From Paracoccus aerius (GTDB lineage Bacteria > Pseudomonadota > Alphaproteobacteria > Rhodobacterales > Rhodobacteraceae): a stretch of DNA of 64,000 bases. A program made the translations under genes and the position numbers. The notes under the pieces were generated by a model that searched no databases, was not told where the DNA came from, and saw only the letters and a program-made list of their open reading frames with translations. Every line of letters starts with the position of its first letter. The stretch's first letter is position 1. The stretch spans positions 1 through 64,000 of the forward strand of contig NZ_BNCL01000018.1 of the NCBI RefSeq assembly GCF_014656455.1, written 5' to 3'. This document shows positions 27,185 to 36,606 of this stretch, in pieces.

Positions 27185-28081
27185 TCAGGTCAGGACGTAG
27201 TCCTTTGCGATCGGCACCGGGGGAAGGTCCGTCTCACCCATGGCCGAGCGCAAGTGGATCTCGATGGTCGTCGCATAGGCCGAGATCGGAAGGTTGTTGG
27301 GCATCAGGCCGAAGGGCTCCTCAAGCTCCTCTCCCAGGGCATCGAGGCCGAAGAACGTATAAGCCACGAGCATGGCGGCAAGCGGCGTCGACCAACCCAG
27401 CATGTTGGTGAGACCGAATGGCAGCAGAAAGCAGAACAGATAGGCCGTCCGGTGCAAGAGCAGCGTGTAGGCAAATGGCAGGGGCGTGTTGGCCAGGCGC
27501 TCGCAGCCGACCAGTGCCTGCGTCAGGCGGGAAAGGCTGTCGTTGAGGCCGAGAGCCTCGACGGGGGCAAGACGACCTTGCCGCAGCAATTGTCCGATCT
27601 GCGCCGCGACCGGATGTAGGATCACATCCGCAGGTCTAACATCAAGAGCGGGTTCACTCGTCTCCCGACCTTCCATCTTCTGCCGCAATTGCTCGACCGC
27701 CCCCTTCCCGAACGTGATGATCGCCGTCAGGATGTCGCGACGCTCAAGAGAGGTCTTTCCCGGTTCCTCATCCAGAACGACCGTCTGCCGGGCAATGTCT
27801 CTGGCGGACTGGATGATCTGGCCCCAAAGCTTGCGGGCTTCCCACCATCGGTCGTAGCAGGCGTTGTTGCGAAAGCTGAGAAAGACGGACAGGGCGATCC
27901 CGATCAGTGTCAGGGGTGCGGGATTGATCCCGGGAACAAGAGCCGGTGCCTGCCGGTGCGCGGCGACAACCATCACCGACAACACCCCCACAGCGGCAAG
28001 CTGCGGCCAGGTGCGCAGAATGATCGATCCCTTCAGGACAAAGAACAGCGTCAGCAAGCTGGGACGGGAACGGACGATCAT
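27185..28081 (-). CDS. Bestrophin-family anion channel
   Basis: A 298-residue membrane protein of the bestrophin/UPF0187 family, which forms pentameric chloride or cation channels in the inner membrane. Family marks are LSVFLSFRNNACYDRWWEAR near residue 65-85, LWGQIIQSARDIARQ, and the C-terminal FGLDALGEELEEPFGLMPNN followed by the IEIHLRSAMGE helix. Length and order match bacterial homologues. It stands alone between the ThDP enzyme and the catabolic cluster, and its physiological role is unknown. Confidence 0.9.
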   Translation of the reverse strand: MIVRSRPSLLTLFFVLKGSIILRTWPQLAAVGVLSVMVVAAHRQAPALVPGINPAPLTLIGIALSVFLSFRNNACYDRWWEARKLWGQIIQSARDIARQTVVLDEEPGKTSLERRDILTAIITFGKGAVEQLRQKMEGRETSEPALDVRPADVILHPVAAQIGQLLRQGRLAPVEALGLNDSLSRLTQALVGCERLANTPLPFAYTLLLHRTAYLFCFLLPFGLTNMLGWSTPLAAMLVAYTFFGLDALGEELEEPFGLMPNNLPISAYATTIEIHLRSAMGETDLPPVPIAKDYVLT

Positions 28082-28155
28082 CGCACGAGACCTCGGATGC
28101 TCAGAGGAGCATCGTTTCCTTTATCGCGATTGCGATCAACGAGTATTATGGAGCC

Positions 28156-28911
28156 TCACTCAGCCGTCCAGCCTCCGTCGATCATGATGGACGACCCAGT
28201 CATAAGGGCCGATGCGTCGGATGCCAGAAAAACAGCCGCCCCCACGATATCCTGCACCTGACCAAGCCGACCGAGCTTGATCTTTTTGAGCACCTCCTCC
28301 TGGAATGCGTTTTCCGAAAAGTAAGGCCTTGTCAGGGGCGTTTCAATAAATGTCGGGCAGATGGTGTTAACGCGGATGGCATGGGGGGCCAGTTCAATTG
28401 CCAAAGATTTAGAAAAGCCCTCGATTGCCCATTTCGATGCACAGTAGATGCTGCGCCTTGCAGCGCCGATATGTCCCATCTGCGACGACATGTTGATGAT
28501 CGACCCGCCCCGTCCAGCCTTGAGCATTCCCCGGGCAACCGCCTGCGCGGCGAAGACCGCAGCCCGGAGGTTCAGGCCGATGATCAGGTCGAAATCCTCT
28601 TCGGTGACATCTTGCACAAGGGCGGGCCGGTTGGTGCCAGCGTTGTTCACGAAGATGTCGAAGGGTTCGCGTGCGTCGATTTCACGGCTAAAGGCACAGG
28701 TATCCGTGACGTCAAGCGCCAAAGTGTCGGCTGTCCCACCGTCAGCGATGATACCCTCAGCCACCTCAGTGATTTCGGAGGAGGAGCGGGCGCAAAGAGT
28801 GACGGCCGCCCCTGCCGAGGCCAGAGCCTCGGCCACGCCGCGCCCAATGCCCCGCCCGGCCCCCGTTACCAAGGCCCGTTTGCCGGCCAGATCGAAGTTC
28901 GCCCGCATCAT
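28156..28911 (-). CDS. Short-chain dehydrogenase/reductase (cluster SDR 1)
   Basis: A 251-residue classical SDR that oxidises or reduces a hydroxyl with NAD(P). The cofactor motif is [13 protein letters not shown], with [18 protein letters not shown] and the catalytic [12 protein letters not shown] (Tyr, Lys); it ends [15 protein letters not shown] as usual. The ATG at 28911 overlaps the stop of the HisD-like gene (ATGA), so it is the last gene of a minus-strand operon that begins with the TRAP genes. An Arg in the glycine motif region (TGAGRGIG) is compatible with NADP or NAD. The substrate is unknown, presumably a polyol or hydroxy acid brought in by the TRAP transporter. Confidence 0.85.
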   Translation of the reverse strand: MMRANFDLAGKRALVTGAGRGIGRGVAEALASAGAAVTLCARSSSEITEVAEGIIADGGTADTLALDVTDTCAFSREIDAREPFDIFVNNAGTNRPALVQDVTEEDFDLIIGLNLRAAVFAAQAVARGMLKAGRGGSIINMSSQMGHIGAARRSIYCASKWAIEGFSKSLAIELAPHAIRVNTICPTFIETPLTRPYFSENAFQEEVLKKIKLGRLGQVQDIVGAAVFLASDASALMTGSSIMIDGGWTAE

Positions 28912-30218
28912 TCCGCAGCACCTCCATAGGGGACGTCCGTCCCGCCATAGCGGCGGACCCGGATATTGGCCTGCTCGGCATGTCCCGTGAAGCCCTCGAG
29001 CAAGCAAAGGCGCGAGCAATAGGCGCCGATCTCGGCGGCGGCCTCATCGCTGGTAATACGCTGGTAGGTGTGTGTCTTGAGAAACTTGCCCACCCAAAGC
29101 CCGCCAGTATAGCGGCCCGCCTTGCGGGTCGGCAGCGTATGGTTGGTGCCGATTACCTTGTCGCCATTCGCCACATTGGTGCGGGGCCCGAGAAACAGCG
29201 CCCCGTAGGAGGTCATGCGGTCCAGATACCAGTCGTCGCGGTCGGTCATGACTTGGACATGCTCGCTGGCAATGTCGTTGGCGACCTGGAGCATCTCCTC
29301 ATGGCTGTTGCAGAGGATCACCTCGCCATAGTCGCGCCAGCTTGCGGATGCGGTCTCGGCCGTAGGGAGGATCTGCAACAGTCGCTCGATTTCGGCCATC
29401 GTTCCTTCGGCCAAGGCACGCGAGTTTGTCACAAGCACGGCGGGGCTGTTGTAGCCATGCTCGGCCTGCCCCAGCAGATCGGTCGCGCAAAGTTCCGCAT
29501 CCACGGTATCGTCGGCAATCACCATCGTCTCGGTCGGGCCTGCAAACAGGTCGATGCCGACGCGGCCGTAGAGCTGGCGCTTGGCCTCGGCCACGAAAGC
29601 GTTGCCGGGGCCGACCAGCATGTCGACGGGCCGGATACTTTCGGTCCCCGATGCCATGGCACCGATGGCCTGAATACCGCCGAGGACATAGAGCTCATGC
29701 GCGCCGGCCAAGTGCATGGCAGCTATAACGGCCGGATTAGGCCGCCCCCTGAAAGGAGGTGTGCAGGCCACGATGCGCGGCACCCCGGCGACACTGGCGG
29801 TCAGCACCGACATATGCGCCGACGCCACCATTGGAAACTTGCCGCCGGGCACATAGCAACCGACCGATTGGACCGGGATGTTTTTGTGCCCCAGAATGAC
29901 ACCAGGTCGGGTTTCGACTTCGATATCCTGCATCGAGGCGCGCTGCGCTTCTGCAAAGCGCCGGATTTGATGCTGTGCGAAGCGAATGTCGTCAAGCTCG
30001 CGCGTGCTCAGTTCCGCGATAAGGGCGTCGATTTGTTCCTGAGTAAGGCGAAAGCTGTCGGGGACGTAGTTGTCGAACTTATGGCTGAACTCTCGAACGG
30101 CAATGTCGCCGTGCGTCTCGATATCCTTCAGCGCTGTCTCGACTATCGTACGGGTTCTGCTGTCGTCCTGGTCGCGCTCTACGTCGGACTTGCCCCTCTT
30201 GAGGTAGGTAATCGCCAT
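28908..30218 (-). CDS. HisD-family dehydrogenase, catabolic (HpsN-like)
   Basis: A 436-residue member of the histidinol-dehydrogenase family, which performs two successive NAD-linked oxidations (alcohol to aldehyde to acid) with a Zn ion. The catalytic set is present: [15 protein letters not shown] (Zn ligands), ASEHVQVM (catalytic Glu-His) and [18 protein letters not shown] (terminal Zn His). It is not in a histidine operon. It sits with two SDRs and a TRAP transporter, as the family member HpsN does in dihydroxypropanesulfonate degradation. No sulfolactate or sulfite genes are nearby, so the substrate may be another C3-C4 polyol. Start 30218 ([16 protein letters not shown] upstream) is preferred over the much longer open frame. 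Confidence 0.88.
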   Translation of the reverse strand: MAITYLKRGKSDVERDQDDSRTRTIVETALKDIETHGDIAVREFSHKFDNYVPDSFRLTQEQIDALIAELSTRELDDIRFAQHQIRRFAEAQRASMQDIEVETRPGVILGHKNIPVQSVGCYVPGGKFPMVASAHMSVLTASVAGVPRIVACTPPFRGRPNPAVIAAMHLAGAHELYVLGGIQAIGAMASGTESIRPVDMLVGPGNAFVAEAKRQLYGRVGIDLFAGPTETMVIADDTVDAELCATDLLGQAEHGYNSPAVLVTNSRALAEGTMAEIERLLQILPTAETASASWRDYGEVILCNSHEEMLQVANDIASEHVQVMTDRDDWYLDRMTSYGALFLGPRTNVANGDKVIGTNHTLPTRKAGRYTGGLWVGKFLKTHTYQRITSDEAAAEIGAYCSRLCLLEGFTGHAEQANIRVRRYGGTDVPYGGAAE

Positions 30219-30228
30219 CGTCGCTTCC

Positions 30229-30996
30229 TTATCCCAGCATTCCGGTATCACCGCAGACCGAAATTGCCTGCCCGGAGATCGTACGGCCACGAGGACTTGC
30301 CAGATACAGGATCTGGTCCGCGATCTGCTGCGGCGTGACGTACTCCTTGATGGAAGTGTGAGAGAACGCCTCGCTCTCGGCCTGATCGAAGCTGATGCCC
30401 CGGGCGTCCGCGCGCGATTGCAGCACGCGGCGCTGCCGATCACCTGCGACCAGTCCCGGCAGGACGGCATTCACCCGAATGCCGTGTTCGCCCAACTCCA
30501 TGGCCATGGATTTGGTCAGTCCGATCACCCCCCATTTTGCTGCCGCATAGGGACTGCGCAGCCTAAAGCCCAAGCGACCGGCCAGCGAGGAGATGTTGAC
30601 GATCGACGGGTTGGCGCTCTTTCGCAGATGCGGAACAGCCCGGCCCGTGGTGACAAACTGGCTCGTCAGGCAGATGTCGATGCATTGACGGACGGCGTCA
30701 AGCTCCAGTTCCTCGATACGCCCGGTTGGTCCCGCGATGCCTGCGTTGTTGACGAGGCTGTCGAGCCCGCCCAGTACCGTGATGGCGTCGTCCATGAAGC
30801 CTGCCAGTGCACCTGCGTCCTGCACGTTCACGCGGCGGCAAAACACGTTGTCGGGAAGTGTCGCCAGGCCGGCGTCGTCGATGTCGCAGGTGGCGACATG
30901 GGCACCCTCAGCAAGGAAGGCGTCCACGATGGCGCGGCCGATGCCGCCCGCGCCTGCCGTCACGATGACCCGGGCATCGCCTAGGGATAGATTCAT
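30229..30996 (-). CDS. Short-chain dehydrogenase/reductase (cluster SDR 2)
   Basis: A 255-residue classical SDR. The nucleotide site is [13 protein letters not shown] with an Asp at the end of the second strand (ATCDIDDAG), which favours NAD over [25 protein letters not shown] and the catalytic [12 protein letters not shown] follow, then a C-terminal [16 protein letters not shown]. Ten bases separate it from the HisD-like gene and 12 from the TRAP large permease gene. In the hps pathway a comparable SDR interconverts stereoisomers through a ketone before the HisD-like step; a similar epimerising role is possible here. Confidence 0.85.
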   Translation of the reverse strand: MNLSLGDARVIVTAGAGGIGRAIVDAFLAEGAHVATCDIDDAGLATLPDNVFCRRVNVQDAGALAGFMDDAITVLGGLDSLVNNAGIAGPTGRIEELELDAVRQCIDICLTSQFVTTGRAVPHLRKSANPSIVNISSLAGRLGFRLRSPYAAAKWGVIGLTKSMAMELGEHGIRVNAVLPGLVAGDRQRRVLQSRADARGISFDQAESEAFSHTSIKEYVTPQQIADQILYLASPRGRTISGQAISVCGDTGMLG

Positions 30997-31008
30997 GAGT
31001 CTTTTTCC

Positions 31009-32277
31009 TTATCGGCCTGTGAAGACCAGCGAGAGCCAGGGCAGGAAGCTGATGATGAGAAGGTCGATCAGCAGGATGATCACGAAGGGGATCACCGCCC
31101 GGGCGATCTTCGGAATGCCGATACCGGCGATCTGTGAGGCGATGAACAGGTTCAGACCCACAGGGGGCGTGAACATTCCCATGGCAAGGTTCACCACCAT
31201 GATGACCCCGAAATGAACCGGATCTATGCCGAAGCTAAGCGCGATAGGCAGCAGGATCGGGGTGAAGATCAAGATCGCTGCTGCCGCTTCGAGGAACATG
31301 CCCACGAACAGCAACAGGAGGTTAACCAGGATGATGAACATCCAAGCGCTCTCGATTGCGCCAACAACGAATTCGGATATGACCGCTGGCACCTGCAGCG
31401 ACAGGATGATCCGGCCATAAAGCCCAGCTGCCGCGATGATCGACAGCACGACCGCAGATGTGATGGCGCTGTCGCGCATGATCACAGGAATCTCGCGCAG
31501 CGGCAGTTCACGATAAACGACACCGCCCACCAGAAGCGAATAGACGACCGCAACAACAGCGGCTTCAGTCGGCGTGACGATGCCACCATAGATCCCGCCA
31601 AGGATCAGCGTCGGCATCAGTAGCGCCAGAATTGCTGAGCGGCCGGCGATCAGCACACTACGGACGCTTGTCACTTCCTCCACCGGCATATGCAGAGTGC
31701 TGGCATGGATGCGCGCATAGATCAGAAGCGACGCAACGACCACGAGGCCCGGCAGGACGCCCGCAATGAACATGTCGCCCACCGACTGGTTCGCCGCGAT
31801 GGCATAAAGGATCATCGGAATGCTGGGAGGAATGATGACGCCAAGCGCCCCGGCGGCCGCCTGGTTCGCTGCGGCATAGGGTTTGCCGTAGCCTTGGGCG
31901 ACCATCGCGGGGATCAGGATGGCGCCGACCGCCGCCGTCGTCGCGGCGCCCGAGCCAGAGATCGCAGCGAAAAAAGCCGAGGTCACGATCGCAACCATCG
32001 CCAGCCCGCCTGTCGTGCTGCCGACGAGCGTCTTTGAGAAGTCCACCAGCCGCTTGGAGATCCCGCCTGCCTGCATCAGGTTTCCGGCCAGGATAAAGAA
32101 GGGGATCGCCAACAGTGGGAAAGAGTTGACCGAGCGGATCATCTCTTGCGGAGCGATCAGCAGGGGCATGATGTCGCCCTGCCAGATGGTTACCACCGCT
32201 GCGAGCCCAAGCGCGAAGGTCACGGGTACGCCGACTAGCAAAAGAAGAAGCAGAAGTCCGAACAAAAGCGAGATCAT
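31009..32277 (-). CDS. dctM: TRAP transporter large permease (DctM-type)
   Basis: A 422-residue membrane protein with about 12 helices, the transport subunit of a sodium-coupled TRAP importer. Recognisable are LLFGLLLLLLLVGVPVTFALG at the start, FFILAGNLMQAGGISKRLV, ISGSGAATTAAVGAILIPAM and VVNLAMGMFTPPVGLNLF, all hallmarks of the DctM family. The start at 32277 overlaps the small-permease stop (ATGA), implying translational coupling. With the small permease and binding protein it should import a carboxylate- or sulfonate-bearing or hydroxylated small solute. Confidence 0.95.
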   Translation of the reverse strand: MISLLFGLLLLLLLVGVPVTFALGLAAVVTIWQGDIMPLLIAPQEMIRSVNSFPLLAIPFFILAGNLMQAGGISKRLVDFSKTLVGSTTGGLAMVAIVTSAFFAAISGSGAATTAAVGAILIPAMVAQGYGKPYAAANQAAAGALGVIIPPSIPMILYAIAANQSVGDMFIAGVLPGLVVVASLLIYARIHASTLHMPVEEVTSVRSVLIAGRSAILALLMPTLILGGIYGGIVTPTEAAVVAVVYSLLVGGVVYRELPLREIPVIMRDSAITSAVVLSIIAAAGLYGRIILSLQVPAVISEFVVGAIESAWMFIILVNLLLLFVGMFLEAAAAILIFTPILLPIALSFGIDPVHFGVIMVVNLAMGMFTPPVGLNLFIASQIAGIGIPKIARAVIPFVIILLIDLLIISFLPWLSLVFTGR

Positions 32278-32774
32278 GCCACTGTCTCCTTCTTGCCGGA
32301 GAAGTCGGCGGCGATGATTGCAAGTGAGTTCAACACGATGAGCGCTGCCCCTGCGGGGATTGCGCCATAAAGCCATGCCATTGACACCCGCGTGCTGGGT
32401 GCGGTCTGTGTGGCAACTCGCTGAGTGAGCTCAAGCCCATATTTGAGAAGAACAAAGGCAAAGGTGCAGGAGGCTGCGGCGATGAACAGGTGAAAAACTC
32501 TGCTGGCCCTCGGGCCTGACAGTGATACCAGCAGGTCGACTGCGATCAGCGAGCCGTAGCGGTAAGCATAGGCAGCACCCAGCATGGTCATCCAGACCAT
32601 CGAGAAACGCGAGACTTCCTCGGAAAAGGTCAGCGAACTGCCCATCACATAACGGGCAAAGACCTGCCAGCTAATTAGGACCGTCATCACCAGCATCAGC
32701 GCGGCGAGGATCCAGCCGACAAGCCAGTTGATGCCGTCCACCGTGCGAACGACTGTGTGCAGCGCCCTACGCAT
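32274..32774 (-). CDS. dctQ: TRAP transporter small permease (DctQ-type)
   Basis: A 166-residue four-helix protein. The typical arrangement of VGWILAALMLVMTVLISWQVFARYV, FSEEVSRFSMVWMTMLGAAYAYRYG, a central helix and a last helix (AALIVLNSLAIIAADF) is that of DctQ subunits, which brace the large permease. It follows the binding-protein gene across a 50-base gap with a strong hairpin and overlaps the large-permease gene by 4 bases. Confidence 0.93.
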   Translation of the reverse strand: MRRALHTVVRTVDGINWLVGWILAALMLVMTVLISWQVFARYVMGSSLTFSEEVSRFSMVWMTMLGAAYAYRYGSLIAVDLLVSLSGPRASRVFHLFIAAASCTFAFVLLKYGLELTQRVATQTAPSTRVSMAWLYGAIPAGAALIVLNSLAIIAADFSGKKETVA

Positions 32775-32803
32775 CTGCGACCTCCTGAGCGATGGAAGAA
32801 GAA

Positions 32804-32819
32804 GGGGGCTTTCGCCCCC
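32804..32819 (-). terminator. Intercistronic hairpin between TRAP binding protein and permeases
   Basis: A perfect 6-bp GC stem (GGGGGC and GCCCCC, loop of 4) lies between the stop of the binding-protein gene and the small-permease gene and is followed by pyrimidine-rich TTCTTCTTCC in the direction of transcription. Such hairpins usually stabilise the binding-protein message or partly terminate it, so more binding protein than permease is made. Confidence 0.6.
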
Positions 32820-32826
32820 TTTGCCG

Positions 32827-33813
32827 TTACTGCGGCGCCTGGAAGTTCATCGCGGCGTCCACCAGTTCGGTGCCAACCGTGTCTTTCCACTTGGCGATCA
32901 CCGGCTGGACCGCTTCCCGGAAGGGCGCCAGATCGGGATAGGTGACTTCCATTCCCAATGTTTCCAATTCACCCACCAGACGCTCCTCCATCTCGCGCGA
33001 TGCTTCGCGCTGAACCGGCGTGGCGATCTCAGCCGCTTCCAGCATGATCGCCTGATCCTCGGGTGAGAGAGAGGCGAACAACTGCGCCCCAATCATCAGG
33101 GGCGCGGGCGAATAGACATGCTGGGTCATGTTCAGGTAATCCTGAACCTCGTGGAACTTCACGTCGTAGATCGTCGGGATCGGATTTTCCTGACTTTCCA
33201 TCACACCCTGCTGCAGGGCGGTGAAGACTTCGGTCCAAGCCATCGGTGCGGCATTTGCCCCAAGGGCAGTCCAGGTGTCTACCTGCACGCTGCTTTCCTG
33301 GGTCCGGTGCTTGATGCCCCGCATATCCTCAAGCGTCTTTATCGGTCGAACGCTGTTGGTGTTGTAGCGGAAACCGTTCTCCATCCAGGCCAGGATCTTG
33401 ACACTTGCCGCATCTTCCAGCCGCTGGGCCAACGTTTCCCCGTGTTCGCTGTCCAGGAACGCATGAGCGTGTTCGTGATCGCGGAAGATGTAGGGCAGGT
33501 CGAACAGCAGGAACTCGTTGGTGAAGCCGCCCATTGGGCCTGTCGAGGTAATGCCCATGTCGATCAGTCCAAGGCCAATCCCCTCGACGACCTCCCGCTC
33601 GGCACCCAACGCATTGTCATAATGCGGCCGGATCTTGAGCCGCCCCTCCGACAGGCGCTCCAGCTCCTCTCCGAATTTGTGGACGCCAACCGCCTGATGC
33701 GACTGCGGCCCCAGCGGCAGGCTGACATCGAACGTGCGGCTTTCCTGCGCCATGGCAGTCGAACCCAACAGCGCCATAACGGCTGTGATTCCTGTGATCT
33801 TGCAGTTCCGCAT
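32827..33813 (-). CDS. dctP: TRAP transporter substrate-binding protein (DctP-type)
   Basis: A 328-residue periplasmic binding protein. The signal peptide is about residues 1-22 (ending STAMA) and the fold is DctP-like. The expected ADKFGEELERLSEG-like start reads VGVHKFGEELERLSEGRLKI. MENGFRYNTNSVRPIKTLED contributes the Arg/Asn ligands around the substrate carboxylate, and MAWTEVFTALQQGVMESQEN is the conserved hinge motif. Start 33813 (MRNCKITGI) has GGGAGGT upstream. It is the first gene of the minus-strand operon, so its promoter is the region shared with the GntR gene. The ligand is not known. Confidence 0.93.
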   Translation of the reverse strand: MRNCKITGITAVMALLGSTAMAQESRTFDVSLPLGPQSHQAVGVHKFGEELERLSEGRLKIRPHYDNALGAEREVVEGIGLGLIDMGITSTGPMGGFTNEFLLFDLPYIFRDHEHAHAFLDSEHGETLAQRLEDAASVKILAWMENGFRYNTNSVRPIKTLEDMRGIKHRTQESSVQVDTWTALGANAAPMAWTEVFTALQQGVMESQENPIPTIYDVKFHEVQDYLNMTQHVYSPAPLMIGAQLFASLSPEDQAIMLEAAEIATPVQREASREMEERLVGELETLGMEVTYPDLAPFREAVQPVIAKWKDTVGTELVDAAMNFQAPQ

Positions 33814-33867
33814 TCTCAGGACCTCCCTTCCTTCAACTTGCGTAAACAATACTCTCGCAGAGAGTCG

Positions 33868-33990
33868 ATCTGTGATCTCGGATACGCTACGGGCTAAAAG
33901 TAATTTACGTCAACAGCTCATTAATTTCGATTATTTGCTGGACTTTTAGAAAGGAAACCATCAACGAATAAAGCAACCGAGATCACAGAT
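33868..33990. promoter_or_regulatory. Divergent promoter region bracketed by a 14-bp inverted repeat
   Basis: ATCTGTGATCTCGG at 33868-33881 is repeated exactly in inverted orientation at 33977-33990 (CCGAGATCACAGAT). The copies sit close to the start codons of the TRAP binding-protein gene and of the GntR gene, with an AT-rich interior. This is the layout expected for an operator pair bound by the adjacent GntR regulator. Confidence 0.65.
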
Positions 33991-34002
33991 ACCGAGGAAC
34001 AT

Positions 34003-34731
34003 ATGGTTCGGGGAGGGGAATCAGATGGCTGGTCTAGACTAGGACCGCTTACTCTGAAGGAGGGAGAGACTGCCCAGTCCCAGATCTATGCACGCCTGAG
34101 AGACGCCCTGATCAGCGGTTACTTTCGGCCAGGTGAGGAACTGAGCCTACGCCGTGCGTCCGCGGCACTCGGTACCAGCGTCACTCCGATCCGCGAGGCT
34201 CTCCGACAGCTGGAAAGCGACGGCGGGTTAGAGGTATTTGGCGGCAATCGCGTCCTGCGCGTTCCGGTCCTGTCTGAGGCTGAGCTGATCGAGATCCGCG
34301 AAATCCGCGTCAAGCTGGAAAGCTTCGCGGCCGCTCAGGCGATCAACGGGATTGGTCCTTCTCAACTGCGACTGATTTCGAATGCCTGCTCGGTCATGCA
34401 GCGCGCCGCAGACACGGATGACGCGGACCTTTATCTTGAAAGCAACTGGCGCTTTCATTCGCTGATCTATCGCGCCGCGGAACGTCCGGTCCTGATGGGC
34501 CTGATCGAGCAGATGTGGCTTCGGGTTGGTCCTCTGATACGGCTAGCCGTGACGGCACCCAATCATTTCGATCGTTCGATGGAAAGCCATCGTGCCGCCG
34601 AACGCGCCTTGCGCGAGCGTGACGGCGCAGCACTGGAGGCCGCGATCGTTAGGGACATTTCCGACGCCGCCTCGGATCTGGGGAAGACCCTGGGCAGCTT
34701 TGTCCGCGTCAAGAACTTCAACAGAACCTAA
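34003..34731 (+). CDS. GntR-family regulator (FadR/FCD subfamily)
   Basis: A 242-residue regulator. The N-terminal winged helix (about residues 28-92) has AQSQIYARLRDALISGYFRPGE, the recognition segment ALGTSVTPIREALRQLE and the wing GGLEVFGGNRVLRVP. The C-terminal all-helical FCD ligand domain (about 100-235) has LYLESNWRFHSLIYRAA and SMESHRAAERALRERD, whose His/Asp residues bind a metal and the effector acid. It is divergent from the TRAP operon and leads the plus-strand genes, so it very likely controls both in response to the transported compound, probably as a repressor. The inverted repeat just upstream is the candidate operator. Confidence 0.9.
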   Translation: MVRGGESDGWSRLGPLTLKEGETAQSQIYARLRDALISGYFRPGEELSLRRASAALGTSVTPIREALRQLESDGGLEVFGGNRVLRVPVLSEAELIEIREIRVKLESFAAAQAINGIGPSQLRLISNACSVMQRAADTDDADLYLESNWRFHSLIYRAAERPVLMGLIEQMWLRVGPLIRLAVTAPNHFDRSMESHRAAERALRERDGAALEAAIVRDISDAASDLGKTLGSFVRVKNFNRT

Positions 34732-34760
34732 ACCTTTTGATGAGCGGGAAGGATTGAACC

Positions 34761-35672
34761 GTGGCGAGCACTGTTTCCATCATCGGCTGCGGCCTGATCG
34801 GAAGAGCTTGGACGATTGTCTTTGCAAGAGCAGGATTGGACGTCCGAGTGTGGGACGCCGATCCCGCAACCACCGAACATGCGATGGCAACGCTGCACAC
34901 CACATGCGTGGAAGCTGGGGAAGATCCGTCGATCCTGGCGCGTGTCACTGTCGTCCAGGACATGCAGTCGGCGCTTGAAGGCTCGGACTGGGTGCAGGAG
35001 AACGGGCCAGAACGGATCGAGATCAAGCGCCAGCTTTATGCTGATCTTGATCGGCTGGCTGCACCTGAAACAATTCTGGCCTCCTCCAGTTCGGCCCTCG
35101 TGGCCTCGCAGTTTGCCGAAGGACTGGCAGGCCGCCACCGCATTCTTGTCGCCCATCCAGTGAACCCGCCCCATGTAATTCCGGTGGTGGAACTTTGTCC
35201 CTCGCCCGACACCGCGCCTCATGTCATGGACAACGCCGAGGCGCTGATGCGGGATGTTGGGCAGGTTCCCGTGCGTTTGTCGCGCGAGATCGACGGGTTT
35301 GTCCTGAACCGGCTTCAGGCGGTACTCCTGGCGGAATCGCTTTCTCTCGTCGCCCAAGGCATCGTGTCGCCAGAAGGCTTGGACGACACCATTTGCCACG
35401 GTCTTGGCCGACGCTGGACGCTGCTGGGTCCCCTTGCCACGATCAACCTCAACGCGCCCAGGGGGATCGTGGATTATCTCGACCGCTATGGGCCGACGAT
35501 GGCAAGGCTCAGCAACAGCGCTGCACGGGGTGATGCCTTCACGCGCAAAGCCGGAGAGATCGCCGCCGCAGCCCTACCGGGTAGCGACCAGGTTGCCTCA
35601 CTCAGCCGGAGCCGAGACAGAAAACTGGCGGCATTGGACAATTTTCTGAAATCCTTGAAGGAAGAGAAGTAA
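34761..35672 (+). CDS. 3-hydroxyacyl-CoA/3-hydroxy-acid dehydrogenase-like protein
   Basis: A 303-residue NAD-dependent enzyme of the 3-hydroxyacyl-CoA dehydrogenase superfamily, closest in build to short members such as L-carnitine dehydrogenase and lambda-crystallin (L-gulonate 3-dehydrogenase). It has SIIGCGLIGRAW with an Asp-ending second strand (VWDADPA), ASSSSALVASQFAEG, RILVAHPVNPPHVIPVVEL with the catalytic His, and REIDGFVLNRLQ opening the C-terminal domain. The start is GTG at 34761 (GGAAGG upstream). The stop is 1 base before the BKACE gene, so the two enzymes are co-made. The inferred reaction is oxidation of a 3-hydroxy acid to the beta-keto acid that BKACE then cleaves. Confidence 0.85.
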   Translation: MASTVSIIGCGLIGRAWTIVFARAGLDVRVWDADPATTEHAMATLHTTCVEAGEDPSILARVTVVQDMQSALEGSDWVQENGPERIEIKRQLYADLDRLAAPETILASSSSALVASQFAEGLAGRHRILVAHPVNPPHVIPVVELCPSPDTAPHVMDNAEALMRDVGQVPVRLSREIDGFVLNRLQAVLLAESLSLVAQGIVSPEGLDDTICHGLGRRWTLLGPLATINLNAPRGIVDYLDRYGPTMARLSNSAARGDAFTRKAGEIAAAALPGSDQVASLSRSRDRKLAALDNFLKSLKEEK

Positions 35673-35673
35673 C

Positions 35674-36606
35674 ATGGCTGCCAAACGCAAGGTCATCATC
35701 ACCTGCGCCGTCACCGGCGCGATCCATACGCCGTCGATGTCGGAATACCTGCCCGTCACGGCCTCGGAAATTGCCGAGGCGGCGATCGGCGCGGCCGAAG
35801 CGGGTGCCGCGGTTGTCCACCTCCATGCACGCGACCCACAGGACGGTCGCCCCGACCAGACGCCCGAGGCATTCGCGCCCTTTCTTCAGATCATCAAGCA
35901 GCGCTCCAGCTGCGTGGTGAACATCACCACTGGCGGCGCGCCGACAATGTCTATTCAAGACCGCGTCCGACCTGCCGAGACGTGGAAACCTGAACTGGCA
36001 TCGCTGAACATGGGTTCGATGAACTTTGGCCTGTTCCCGATGCTGGCCAGGTTCGATGACCGACTGAAGCATCAGTGGGAACGGGATTATCTTGGAAACA
36101 AGGGCATCCTGTTCCACAATACCTTTGCCGATATCGAGCATATCATCACCACGCTGAGGGCGAACGGCACCCGGTTCGAGTTCGAGTGCTACGACACCGC
36201 GCATCTCTACAACCTCAAGCATTTCCTTGATGCGGGACTGGTGCAGGGTCCGCTCTTCATCCAGACAGTGTTCGGCCTGATGGGCGGCATCGGTGCGCAC
36301 TACGACGACGTCATGCACATGAAGCGCACGGCTGACAGGTTGTTTGGGGACCAGTATCGCTGGTCTGTCCTTGGTGCCGGCAAGAACCAGCTTCCGGTAG
36401 CTGCAATTGCCGCAGCGCTTGGCGGCCATGTTCGGGTCGGGCTCGAGGACTCTCTCTGGGCCGGCCCAGGGCGGCTTGCCACGAGCAATGCCGAACAGGT
36501 TATCGCCGTCCGGCAGATCATCGAAGGATTGGGCCTTGAGATCGCCACCCCGGACGAAGCACGAGAGCTGCTTGCCCTAAAGGGTGCGGACGCCGTCGGC
36601 TTCTGA
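35674..36606 (+). CDS. BKACE-family beta-keto acid cleavage enzyme
   Basis: A 310-residue Zn-dependent TIM-barrel enzyme of the beta-keto acid cleavage family (formerly DUF849; founding member 3-keto-5-aminohexanoate cleavage enzyme). These enzymes transfer the acyl part of a beta-keto acid to acetyl-CoA, giving acetoacetate and a new CoA ester. The metal ligands are in VVHLHARDP (His49, His51), with the conserved VNITTGGAP, EFECYDTAHLYNL, FGLMGGIGA and GHVRVGLEDSLW. Substrate differs by subgroup and cannot be read here. Its partner upstream would supply a beta-keto acid. In carnitine degradation the same enzyme pair acts in sequence, but no carnitine transporter or betaine genes are seen. 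Confidence 0.92.
   Translation: MAAKRKVIITCAVTGAIHTPSMSEYLPVTASEIAEAAIGAAEAGAAVVHLHARDPQDGRPDQTPEAFAPFLQIIKQRSSCVVNITTGGAPTMSIQDRVRPAETWKPELASLNMGSMNFGLFPMLARFDDRLKHQWERDYLGNKGILFHNTFADIEHIITTLRANGTRFEFECYDTAHLYNLKHFLDAGLVQGPLFIQTVFGLMGGIGAHYDDVMHMKRTADRLFGDQYRWSVLGAGKNQLPVAAIAAALGGHVRVGLEDSLWAGPGRLATSNAEQVIAVRQIIEGLGLEIATPDEARELLALKGADAVGF

Noticed and set aside
28908..30218. Biosynthetic histidinol dehydrogenase
   Set aside because: No his genes nearby; it sits in a TRAP-SDR catabolic operon and resembles the HpsN-type branch.
28980..30338. Long plus-strand open frame (452 codons) antisense to the HisD-like gene
   Set aside because: Its translation is His/Gly/Asp-rich with no family motifs; it arises from GC-rich codon bias of the real gene.
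28156..33813. Dihydroxypropanesulfonate (hps) degradation cluster
   Set aside because: The TRAP, HisD-like and SDR set fits, but no sulfolactate or sulfite genes are present and the linked BKACE and glycerate kinase are not part of that pathway; kept only as an analogy.
34761..36606. L-carnitine degradation pair
   Set aside because: Dehydrogenase plus BKACE fits in principle, but no carnitine transporter, betaine or thioesterase genes are seen, and the substrate of this BKACE subgroup is unknown.
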